Assembly (NCBI GenBank): GCA_910579225.1
Contig: CAJTTI010000006.1
Location: 62,001-126,000, forward strand
Direction of reading: 5' to 3'
Source: an uncultured Lachnospiraceae bacterium
Lineage (GTDB): Bacteria > Bacillota > Clostridia > Lachnospirales > Lachnospiraceae
Length of the DNA stretch: 64,000 nt
A model generated the notes under the pieces. The model worked only from the letters and a program-made list of their open reading frames with translations. It had not been told where the DNA came from and made no database searches. Position 1 is the first letter of the stretch; each line of letters opens with the position of its first letter. This document shows positions 24,997 to 32,987 of the stretch, one piece after another. A program made the position numbers and the translations under genes.

Positions 24997-27741
24997 ATGA
25001 TGATATTTTGTTATGGAACATTTGCGAAAGTGCTGAACCTATGCAGGCCCGGCAAGAGAAACCCGTCTCAGAAGGAGCTGCAGAATCAACTTTTATCTTC
25101 TGTCTACGACGCTTATCTCAGTGCCGGAATTACAGATTGTGTATCTACCGATCTGTTGAAATGCCGGCAGGGCTTGTCTCATGAAGTGGTAAGCGCTGCA
25201 AGAACTGTCCTCCGCAGCGGCCGAGAACAAGAGGTTGCTGTTTATTTCAGAAAAAAGATCCTGGAAGCCGGTATGATTAAAAGTGATGAACAGACAGCTT
25301 CCCGGATCATGGCCGCATTGCTGGATCTGATCAGAAATGATAATACCATTTCCGCGCATACTACGGTTGATCTTGTGAACCAAAAAAGCAAAAAAACTCT
25401 TATGTCTCAGGACCGTTTTGTATTCCCGGATTTTCTCGCGGGTGTGTTCTTGTATGCTGTCACGGCAGTAGACAACCGCAAAGGGAAAACATTCTGTAAA
25501 AATATAGATGATGTGTATATGGAACAGTTTACGGACACTGGTCTGAAAATAGTCATGGATGCCCAAGGATTAACAAAGGATGAAAAAGCACTCAATCGCC
25601 TAATACAGGAATGCAACCAAGTTCTTCGGGAAGCACAGAACAAGGTTCGGGTATATTCCTGGGATGAACTGAATTTCGATACGGTTTATGTACTGCCGCA
25701 GCTTAAGCAGAATATGGACGTAATATTTTCTCACAATTCCCCATTTACAGAATTAGCTGCAGAATTATCTAAATCGATTCCAGGTATAGGATACATTAAA
25801 AACAATAGGGTATTTAAAGCCCTTCCGCCAGCAACAAAATTAATTTCTGCTTCAGATTACATTCAACATATTAATGAAAACCCATTACTCTTCATTGGAG
25901 ACTTCGGTAGGGCCCCCCAGGTTAGTAATTTAACCAAATATTTGACTGAACCTGACGAGTGTAAGCAGGAATTTTATATATCCCTCCGTCGCTCAACCAT
26001 CGGCCACCTCCTGGAAGACGACCAGATCGTATACATTGTCGGCGGCGCCGGATATGGTAAAAGCCTGTTCCTGAAAAATCTGATGGTAAATCCTGGCATT
26101 TTAGACGGCTTCAATGAAAATCCACTGCTAATTATCCATGGGGATATCAAGCGAATGATCCGGACGGACGGAACCTTTCGGACTATGACAGAATACCTGG
26201 AAGAGTGTTTTACCAACGGCTCCCTTCGGAAACCAGACGAGCTGTATCCAGAATTTCTCACCAAATGCCTAGAAGAAGGAAAATGTTTGATCCTGCTGGA
26301 TGCGCTGGACGAGGTAGGTAACGACCAGCGCAGTGAACTGCATAACCTGATTGTCTCTTACTTTGAGAAAACCAAAAACAAAGTGTGTATTACCTCGCGG
26401 GAGCGCGGCTTTATTCCACGCAAACATATCACCTGTTATTCTATCCAGCCGGTCACCATCGAAGATATCTCAGAATATGTAGACCGGTTTATCGCGTTGA
26501 ACAAGTTCAATACAGAAGAAAAAGAACGATTTCTGGAACAGGCTTCTGTCCTTGTAGAGAAAGGGTTCATCAAAGGATTTCTCACCTTGTCTCTGCTACT
26601 TGCTATATATAAGAACGAAGAGGATCTACCATCCAACAAGGTATTGCTTTATGAAAAATGTTTTGAATACATGGCCAATACCCGCGAAAAAAACAAAAAG
26701 CTTATGAGCAACAGCAGTACCGGCGAAGAATACAACTGGACCGTACTAGCAAAGCTGATGAATGATGCAACCTTTATGGAGCTGGCCAGACTGGGTACAC
26801 CAAACAACTGTGATATCCCCTGGCATAAAATTAATGATGCCATACTTTCCCTGTATGAGAAGCGTTTTCAAAGCAGTACTGAGTGCAGGATGGCAGCAGA
26901 GATGTTTCTGCAGTTCTGTGCAGATCGGACTGAAGTTTTTGTACCATCTCCAGACAGTAATACCGATTACCGTTTTTTCCACCGTTCCTTTTATGAGTTC
27001 TTCTATGCAAAATACATAGAGCTGCATACCAGCGAACCAACAGAAACTTACCAGAGCTTATGTCTCTTTGATGTGGATTCTGAGATCTTCGAACTTTTGA
27101 TTGCTTTGTATGAACGGAGGAATCCCTGCTATCTTCGGAAGTTTGTGCTGTATATGTTTTCATGTGCAGAAAAATTCCTGTTAAAGAATGAAGAAAAGTT
27201 CCAGAAAAGCTTGGATCTTCTGGTCCTGGTCATGCAGAACGTGGAAGAAACCGATCTGATCGAGCAATTTATTACGTTATTTCTGGAAAAAGGAAGACTG
27301 ATTTCCCGTCACTCTCTGTCTGTAACGTTTGGTCTGATTAGTAATCCCATCAGACAGAATATAGATTTTTTCTCAAAAACCTTTGATAAGAATGATCTCA
27401 TGACCACCATAGAGGAAGAACTGATCTCCTTTTTCCTGAAAAACAAATCCTATTGCAAAAATATATCAAGACAAGAGCAGCTTCCTAAGACAGTAGACGA
27501 TATCAAAGCCGGAACAACATATGCCTGTGCAAAACTTCTGCTTCTTTTTCCCAACACATATGAACGGATGGACAAATGCTTCCAAAAACTGGCCAACAAA
27601 CCCCATGTATTATGTGAGAGAAAGATGCGCGGCCCGTCTGTTGTTGAACTAGTGAACTTCGCGGGGAAAATATATAAACTTCCTTCCAAAAGGCGAATCC
27701 AGGTGTACAATACCATACTCGCCAATATACAGATACGGTAA
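24997..27741 (+). CDS. NACHT-domain STAND NTPase, candidate anti-phage protein
   Basis: 914 residues as it reads. Residues 1 to about 180 are a separate alpha-helical domain beginning MMIFCYGTFAKVLNLCRPGK that I cannot assign. The NACHT NTPase has Walker A GGAGYGKS near residue 349 and the acidic Walker B LILLDALDEVG near 431 with the LDALDE signature, followed by the helical region TSRERGF...PVTIEDISEYVDRF. The rest is helical, including RFFHRSFYEFFYAKYI. Bacterial NACHT proteins are known phage sensors that act by abortive infection; that role here is inferred. No membrane segments or LRRs are evident. The last codons look frameshifted, because coding continues in the -1 frame for about 70 codons. 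It is a single gene with no obvious operon partner. Confidence 0.85.
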   Translation: MMIFCYGTFAKVLNLCRPGKRNPSQKELQNQLLSSVYDAYLSAGITDCVSTDLLKCRQGLSHEVVSAARTVLRSGREQEVAVYFRKKILEAGMIKSDEQTASRIMAALLDLIRNDNTISAHTTVDLVNQKSKKTLMSQDRFVFPDFLAGVFLYAVTAVDNRKGKTFCKNIDDVYMEQFTDTGLKIVMDAQGLTKDEKALNRLIQECNQVLREAQNKVRVYSWDELNFDTVYVLPQLKQNMDVIFSHNSPFTELAAELSKSIPGIGYIKNNRVFKALPPATKLISASDYIQHINENPLLFIGDFGRAPQVSNLTKYLTEPDECKQEFYISLRRSTIGHLLEDDQIVYIVGGAGYGKSLFLKNLMVNPGILDGFNENPLLIIHGDIKRMIRTDGTFRTMTEYLEECFTNGSLRKPDELYPEFLTKCLEEGKCLILLDALDEVGNDQRSELHNLIVSYFEKTKNKVCITSRERGFIPRKHITCYSIQPVTIEDISEYVDRFIALNKFNTEEKERFLEQASVLVEKGFIKGFLTLSLLLAIYKNEEDLPSNKVLLYEKCFEYMANTREKNKKLMSNSSTGEEYNWTVLAKLMNDATFMELARLGTPNNCDIPWHKINDAILSLYEKRFQSSTECRMAAEMFLQFCADRTEVFVPSPDSNTDYRFFHRSFYEFFYAKYIELHTSEPTETYQSLCLFDVDSEIFELLIALYERRNPCYLRKFVLYMFSCAEKFLLKNEEKFQKSLDLLVLVMQNVEETDLIEQFITLFLEKGRLISRHSLSVTFGLISNPIRQNIDFFSKTFDKNDLMTTIEEELISFFLKNKSYCKNISRQEQLPKTVDDIKAGTTYACAKLLLLFPNTYERMDKCFQKLANKPHVLCERKMRGPSVVELVNFAGKIYKLPSKRRIQVYNTILANIQIR

Positions 27742-27944
27742 TTTATGAACAGACTAACCAAAATGAAAAGAACCAGCAAGCGGATCCCCTGCGAGATGAT
27801 TTCTTCATCTGGACGGACAAAAATCCCCTTGTAAAGATCATCCGAAACACTTGCTGCTACGCAATAAAACACATAGTTTCCGGCACCAAAGAGCACATTG
27901 GCCACATCATTGACCGGGCCGGATTTGCACAATATAAAAAATAG
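27732..27944 (+). pseudogene. Frameshifted C-terminal tail of the NACHT gene
   Basis: Directly overlapping the NACHT stop, the -1 frame stays open for 70 codons to a TAG at 27942. It reads like protein (DTVIYEQTNQNEKNQQ, DDFFIWTDKNPLVKIIRN, ending AGFAQYKK). This frame has no start codon between its previous stop (27675) and 27732. It therefore makes sense only as a continuation of the NACHT protein, giving about 980 residues. No clear slippery heptamer is visible, so a mutation or sequencing error is more likely than programmed frameshifting. Confidence 0.5.
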
Positions 27945-27959
27945 ATTCTGGAAAATGTA

Positions 27960-28023
27960 GGACCGCCGCAAAATACTGCCTGGCAACCCTGCGCCAGGTA
28001 GACAGAGAATTTTGCGGCGGTCC
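27960..28023. repeat. Nested inverted repeat between the NACHT and macrodomain genes
   Basis: Perfect 15-bp outer arms GGACCGCCGCAAAAT and ATTTTGCGGCGGTCC (27960-27974, 28009-28023) enclose an inner 9-bp stem CTGCCTGGC/GCCAGGTAG with an 8-nt loop. It lies between convergent genes but lacks a T-run on either side. It may be a terminator variant or a REP-like mobile palindrome. Confidence 0.75.
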
Positions 28024-28058
28024 CGATGATTCTACGTCTCAATTTGTTTCCAAGTATC

Positions 28059-28565
28059 CTAAACCAACTGACTCAGCGCCTTCTCATAAAACTTTCTTGT
28101 TCTCTCGTCAAAGCATACCATCTGCACTTCCTCTATCTCCGCATGTTCCCTGCAGAATGACAGAATTGTGCGTACTGCGATCACAGACGCTTTCTCCAGA
28201 GGAAACCGGTAGATTCCGGTGCTGATGGACGGAAATGCTACGGTCCTGCACCCATGCGATGCCGCCAGACGCAGACTATTCTCATAGCAATCGGCCAGTA
28301 ATTTTTCTTCCCCCTTATTTCCCCCGCTCCATACAGGGCCTGGCGTATGAATCACATGTCTGGCAGGCAGACGATAGCCTTTTGTAATTTTCGCCTGTCC
28401 GGTTTTACAGCCATGCAACAGACGACATTCTTCCAGAAGCTCCGGTCCGGCTGCCCGGTGGATCGCTCCGTCCACTCCTCCGCCCCCCAGAAGACTGGTA
28501 TTTGCCGCATTGACAATTGCATCAACCTGAATCTTTGTAATATCTCCGGTCGTAATTCTGAACAT
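28059..28565 (-). CDS. Macrodomain protein (O-acetyl-ADP-ribose deacetylase type)
   Basis: 168 residues, a single macrodomain. Ligand-binding motifs: GDITKIQVDAIVNAANTSLL, the GGGGVDGAIHRAAGPEL loop, HVIHTPGPVW and a SISTGIYRFP loop near residue 110. MacroD/YmdB-type enzymes hydrolyse O-acetyl-ADP-ribose made by sirtuins and remove ADP-ribose from proteins. The ATG at 28565 is preferred because AGGCAGGGA lies just upstream; the longer reading from 28637 adds a non-family extension. A Sir2 gene occurs 30 kb away, so the two could be functionally linked, but they are not neighbours. Confidence 0.92.
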   Translation of the reverse strand: MFRITTGDITKIQVDAIVNAANTSLLGGGGVDGAIHRAAGPELLEECRLLHGCKTGQAKITKGYRLPARHVIHTPGPVWSGGNKGEEKLLADCYENSLRLAASHGCRTVAFPSISTGIYRFPLEKASVIAVRTILSFCREHAEIEEVQMVCFDERTRKFYEKALSQLV

Positions 28566-28658
28566 ATATTTCCCTGCCTTTCCCAATTGAAATATCTTTA
28601 TTATACGATACCGGAGATATTTCCACAATTCATTCATGCGTCAGAACATACAGAAATC

Positions 28659-30008
28659 TTACGAAATACTTCGGACCGCCTTTCCTGGCAGCTGAGCCGG
28701 CAGAATATTTTTATACCGGTATACGCTGAGCACCAGCCCAAGAAGTATATAAGACACCACAATTCCGCTCCCGCCGGATGAAAAGAACGGCATGACGGCA
28801 GAAGTACGGGGAAGGAGTCCAAGGGGCATCCCGACACTGACCACAACCTGAAGCAAATACACAATCCCGCAGCCGCATCCCAGCATCATACCCAGCTGGT
28901 TCTTCTGTCCCAGAGAGATTCGGAAAATCTTCACAACCAGCAACAAAAGCAGCGCCACTACAAGCACTCCGGCCAGAACGCCGCAGGCTGTGATCAGGCT
29001 TATAAAAACATAGTCATTCTGAAATCCCGGGAGCATTCCGATTTCCGTTATGCTCTGAGCATTTCCCCCTACCAGTCTGCTGGACACTAGAAACTCCTTT
29101 ACCTGATTTACAAAATAGTCATTACCATGAGAATTGCTCAAAAATGCCCTCACCCGATCCATCTGATAAGTCGCCAGATGTCCAAACAGACCGGCTCCAA
29201 TGAACAGCCATGCAGGAGCAGTCAGAGCAACCCCCATAAGCACCAACGTCCGTTTTCGGGGAACCTGATACCATCCTTTCCACACTGCAAGCACAATAAG
29301 AACTACAAACGTCACCCACAGTACCATTCCCTGAGAAAACGCCGGAATCCGCAGGGTCATCCACGTGGGCACCAACGCCCATAAGAGCGCTTTCCCGATG
29401 CCTCTGTATCCCTGTCCGCGGTACGAATACAATATTCCTCCATAAAGCGGCACATACAGGAGCATGAAAGCCGGTATAAACACATAAAAAGGACCAGAAG
29501 CTATATAAATCCGCGCTCCATTTATCGTTATACCCAGATAATGAGACCCTGCAAACACAAATATCAGAAACACCATGGCTCCCTGTCTGGCCCATCTGGA
29601 CAGGATGCTGTAATCCAGACGATACACTGCAAGCATCAGCACATATCCCAGCAAGATATGCAGAATATGCTTTCCCAGATACCCATAACCGGCTCCAACC
29701 GCCTCCTGAGCAAAGACCCCAAGAATCCCCTGGAGAACAATGCTTGCCAGACTGATTACTCCGATCAGCACCAGGATCAGCACGGAAAGCTGCGGCCGGT
29801 GGATTCGGTCCAGCGATATACCGGTTTCCACCGGATCTCCCATCTCCCGTATGGCCTTCTCCATGGCTTCTTCCTCGAACATACCTTCTGCTTCATATGC
29901 TTCTGCCTGATCCAGGACATGGTTTCTCAGCTCTTCGCTGATCATCTCTCTTACCTTTGTGCAACGAATCTGTTCCGTCACCGTAGTCAGATATTCTTCC
30001 AGTCTCAT
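28659..30008 (-). CDS. FtsW/RodA/SpoVE-like protein with N-terminal permease-prefix domain
   Basis: 449 residues. Residues 1-75 are a soluble helical domain (MRLEEYLTTVTEQIRCTKVR, EELRNHVLDQAEAY, MGDPVETGISLDRI) of the permease-prefix/HAAS type usually found beside PadR regulators. The rest is a SEDS membrane protein with about 10 helices and conserved pieces INGARIYIASGPF and PFFSSGGSGIVVSYI. SEDS proteins polymerise glycan strands with class B PBPs. ATG overlaps the padR stop as ATGA, so the two are translationally coupled. The true ATG is 30008 (GGAGGTG upstream). A PadR-controlled SEDS protein is unusual; it may serve envelope stress. Confidence 0.8.
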   Translation of the reverse strand: MRLEEYLTTVTEQIRCTKVREMISEELRNHVLDQAEAYEAEGMFEEEAMEKAIREMGDPVETGISLDRIHRPQLSVLILVLIGVISLASIVLQGILGVFAQEAVGAGYGYLGKHILHILLGYVLMLAVYRLDYSILSRWARQGAMVFLIFVFAGSHYLGITINGARIYIASGPFYVFIPAFMLLYVPLYGGILYSYRGQGYRGIGKALLWALVPTWMTLRIPAFSQGMVLWVTFVVLIVLAVWKGWYQVPRKRTLVLMGVALTAPAWLFIGAGLFGHLATYQMDRVRAFLSNSHGNDYFVNQVKEFLVSSRLVGGNAQSITEIGMLPGFQNDYVFISLITACGVLAGVLVVALLLLLVVKIFRISLGQKNQLGMMLGCGCGIVYLLQVVVSVGMPLGLLPRTSAVMPFFSSGGSGIVVSYILLGLVLSVYRYKNILPAQLPGKAVRSIS

Positions 30009-30340
30009 CCGCCCACCTCCAGTGCCAGAACATTCATAACTGCCCTGGAATATTCCTTCCACTGACTCTTCTTCTCTTCCAGATATTTCCGTCCGCCCTT
30101 TGTAATCTGATAATACTTTCGTACTTTTCCGACTGCTTCCTGCTCATAAGATATAAGGTATTGCTTATCCTCCAGGCTGTGGAGCAGCGGATACAGTGTT
30201 CCCGCCTTCAACTCAAATAAATTCTCCGATCTCTGCCGTAAAGTATCAATCATCTCATACCCATACATGTCTTTTTCCGAGAGCAGCTTTAAAATCATCA
30301 TCGCCATGCTTCCGGATACCAATGATCTGTCAATTGCCAT
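30005..30340 (-). CDS. PadR-family transcriptional regulator
   Basis: 111 residues. A winged helix-turn-helix with the PadR pattern: SGSMAMMILKLLSEKDMYGY, EMIDTLRQRSENLFELKAGTLYP-like core and a C-terminal dimerisation helix (GGRKYLEEKKSQWKEYSR). PadR proteins are usually repressors released by lipophilic or envelope-active compounds. AAGGAGG lies 6 nt before the ATG. The promoter region is full of TATATAG/CTATATA palindromes that could be its own operator. It is co-transcribed with the SEDS-like gene. Confidence 0.92.
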   Translation of the reverse strand: MAIDRSLVSGSMAMMILKLLSEKDMYGYEMIDTLRQRSENLFELKAGTLYPLLHSLEDKQYLISYEQEAVGKVRKYYQITKGGRKYLEEKKSQWKEYSRAVMNVLALEVGG

Positions 30341-30354
30341 ATTGCACCTCCTTG

Positions 30355-30412
30355 TATAGACAATCTATATATAGACTAACTATATAATATATCGGTTATC
30401 TATATATGTCAA
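30355..30412 (-). promoter_or_regulatory. padR promoter with palindromic operator candidate
   Basis: TTGACA (30407-30412), 17-nt spacer, TATTAT (30384-30389). Between the -10 and the ribosome binding site lie overlapping AT-rich palindromes (TCTATATATAGA at about 30364-30375, TATAGTTAGTCTATA), as expected of a PadR-type autoregulated site. Confidence 0.7.
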
Positions 30413-30590
30413 GCATATTTTTCTACATAAAAAATACTTTTCTATTCTGGAAATTCCATTTTTACTGTGCTACTATAAAACTATCGGATTTGTAAAGAAA
30501 CAAGCTGTTTTGCGATATAAATCTGATACAGGAAACATTTTCACCAATGTTTCCTCAGGACTTTAAGAAAGGATACAAGGAACCATTTTT

Positions 30591-31136
30591 ATGGATGGAG
30601 AAAAATTAATCGAACTGGCTTTGGAACTGGGATTTGCAGACGCAGCGCTGATCAACACAGACGAACTGGTGTTTATCCCGGCATTCCGCTCTCTGTGCGA
30701 GGAAAATCAATGCGGAAAATATGGTGTCAACTATGCTTGTCCGCCGGACTGCGGGACAATCGAAGAGATGAAGAACAACGTGCTCCGCTGGCGACAGGCA
30801 CTGGTCATGCAGACCATGTGGGATATCGAAGACCCTCTGGACAGTGCACAGATTAAACCGGCAAAAACGCACCATAATCAGCTCACCCGCCGCCTGATCG
30901 ACCAGGCCGGAGAACCGGGGCTGATGGTCGGGGCCAGCGGCTGCAGCCTCTGCAATCCCTGTGCGATTACAGAAGGAGCTCCCTGCCGCTTTCCAAATCT
31001 CCAGTATTCATGCATGTCTGCCTATTGCATTTTTGTAAAGGACATGGCGGACCGTTGCCATATGGATTACGAGTGCGCTCCTGGCATCACCACATTTTTT
31101 AGTATGTATTGCTTTGAGGAACAGCCTTCCCGTTGA
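30591..31136 (+). CDS. DUF2284 metal-binding protein
   Basis: 181 residues, rich in cysteine. The layout C..NQCGKYGVNYACPPDCG near residue 40, then GASGCSLCNPCAITEGAPCR near 112 and SCMSAYC matches DUF2284, a family of predicted metal- or Fe-S-binding proteins of unknown function in anaerobes. AAGGATACAAGG lies upstream of the ATG. The last 38 nt overlap the 3' end of recQ on the opposite strand, so the two transcripts are antisense to each other at their ends. Confidence 0.85.
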   Translation: MDGEKLIELALELGFADAALINTDELVFIPAFRSLCEENQCGKYGVNYACPPDCGTIEEMKNNVLRWRQALVMQTMWDIEDPLDSAQIKPAKTHHNQLTRRLIDQAGEPGLMVGASGCSLCNPCAITEGAPCRFPNLQYSCMSAYCIFVKDMADRCHMDYECAPGITTFFSMYCFEEQPSR

Positions 31137-32955
31137 TACATCTGAGGAACCTTTCCCCATATTTTTCATATTTTGCTGCCCCGACCCCGGATACGCTCAG
31201 CATCTCCTTTCGGTCTTTTGGCTTCTTCAAACACATATCTACCAGTGTTTTATCTGTAAATACGATATAGGGCGGAACCTTTTCCGTCCTTGCAATCTGC
31301 ATCCTAAGCTCCCGGAGCTTTTCAAAGAGCTGCCAGCCCCTGTTGTCCAGATCTCCCGAAATCTGCTTCTTCTTCGGGACCGGCACTTTCTTTTCTGCCG
31401 CCTTTGAGAACTTCATGACAACGGCAGCTTCCCCGTCCAGGATCCGCTGTGCTTCTTTTGTCAAACTCAGAACTGCATATTTATCGTCACTGCTCCGGAG
31501 AATTTCTCTGGCAGTCAGCTCCCCAATAATCTCCTTCAGGCGATACTCCGGCGTCTCTGCCCGGCACCCAAAGGTCCCGAGCCGGTCCAGGCCATAGCTC
31601 CGGATTCTCTCATTCTTACTTCCATGAAGAGCAGCCGCAATCGTCCCAGCCCCATATCCTCTTCCGGCCTCCCGAATACAATTCAGCACATCCCGGCAGA
31701 TCTCCGTCACATCTTCTTCTGTATATTCATTCAGACAATTGGAACAATTCTCGCACCGTCTTTTTGTCTTTTCCCCAAAGTAATTCAGAATATACCCCCG
31801 AAGGCAATCTTTGGTAGTCCCATAAAAAGTCATCCACTTCAGTCTCTGGGCGTCCCGCTCCCGGACTGCATCCATTTCTTCTGCTGTCATCTCTTCCCGA
31901 AATTCTTTTTCTTCCAGAAGGAACTGGTTAATCCGTACATCCTGAGGGGAATAGAACAGGATACATTCCGCCCGTTCTCCGTCTCTGCCGGCCCGTCCTG
32001 CTTCCTGATAATAATTCTCCATACTCTGGGGCATATTGTAGTGAATCACATAACGAACATTCGACTTATCAATCCCCATTCCAAAGGCATTAGTCGCCAC
32101 CATTACCGGTCGTTCGTCAAAAATAAACAGATCCTGGTTCTCCTTTCTCTCCTCCGGAGAAAGTCCCGCGTGATACCGGACCGCCGGAATCCCTTCCCTC
32201 AGAAGCATCATACAGACTGTTTCCACATTCTTCCTGGTGGCACAATAGACAATACCACTTTCTTTCCCATGTTCCTTTATATATTTCAGAATCTCCCCGT
32301 CTTTCTGCCTGCTGCTCCGAACTTCAAAATACAGATTCTCCCGGTCAAACCCTGTCACCAGTACCCGGGGATTCTGAAGCCCAAGTACACACAAAATATC
32401 ATTCTCCACTTCCTCTGTGGCTGTGGCCGTGAACGCACTGACCACCGGACGGGACCGCATCCCTGCGATCATACGTACAATATTCAGATAGCTGGGCCGG
32501 AAATCCTGCCCCCACTGGGAGATACAGTGCGCCTCGTCCACAGTCACCATACTGATGTCAGCGTGATTTAAAAAATCCTGGAACAAGCTGCTCAAAAGTC
32601 GTTCCGGAGCCACATAGATAATCTTGTACTGGCCCCGTCTTGCCAGTTGCATGGCTTTCCCGATCTGAGCTTCTGTCAGAGAGCTGTTGATATATGCCGC
32701 ATGGACGCCTACTTCATTGAGCGCCCTCACCTGATCCTTCATCAAAGAGATCAATGGCGAAATCACAATTGTGATTCCGGGCATCAGAAGCGCCGGAACC
32801 TGATAGCAAATGGATTTGCCCGCACCTGTGGGCATGATGCCTAACACATCCTGCCCTTTCAGAATCCCCTCAATCAGTTCTTCCTGACCAGACCGAAAAC
32901 CGTCATAGCCAAAGTATTCCTTCAGTACTTTATATTTGTCCAAATTATCCTCCAA
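31099..32955 (-). CDS. recQ: ATP-dependent DNA helicase RecQ
   Basis: 618 residues, the usual three-part RecQ. Helicase core: Walker A PTGAGKSICYQ near residue 44, VDEAHCISQWGQDFRPSY near 140 and QEAGRAGRDG near 320. Zinc/RQC region: the C...RRCENCSNC cluster near 380-405. HRDC domain: LRMQIARTEKVPPYIVFTDK near 540. It unwinds recombination and repair intermediates 3'-5'. It follows a MATE gene on the same strand by 33 nt; the last codons overlap the DUF2284 gene. Confidence 0.97.
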   Translation of the reverse strand: MEDNLDKYKVLKEYFGYDGFRSGQEELIEGILKGQDVLGIMPTGAGKSICYQVPALLMPGITIVISPLISLMKDQVRALNEVGVHAAYINSSLTEAQIGKAMQLARRGQYKIIYVAPERLLSSLFQDFLNHADISMVTVDEAHCISQWGQDFRPSYLNIVRMIAGMRSRPVVSAFTATATEEVENDILCVLGLQNPRVLVTGFDRENLYFEVRSSRQKDGEILKYIKEHGKESGIVYCATRKNVETVCMMLLREGIPAVRYHAGLSPEERKENQDLFIFDERPVMVATNAFGMGIDKSNVRYVIHYNMPQSMENYYQEAGRAGRDGERAECILFYSPQDVRINQFLLEEKEFREEMTAEEMDAVRERDAQRLKWMTFYGTTKDCLRGYILNYFGEKTKRRCENCSNCLNEYTEEDVTEICRDVLNCIREAGRGYGAGTIAAALHGSKNERIRSYGLDRLGTFGCRAETPEYRLKEIIGELTAREILRSSDDKYAVLSLTKEAQRILDGEAAVVMKFSKAAEKKVPVPKKKQISGDLDNRGWQLFEKLRELRMQIARTEKVPPYIVFTDKTLVDMCLKKPKDRKEMLSVSGVGAAKYEKYGERFLRCINGKAVPQSNTY

Positions 32956-32987
32956 ATCAGAGAAACGGTAATTTTATCAGCACCCTC

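Noticed and set aside
27450..27986. 178-codon minus-strand frame over the NACHT 3' end
   Set aside because: Although parts look membrane-like, it lies antisense to NACHT coding sequence and its extended -1 frame; better explained as a shadow.
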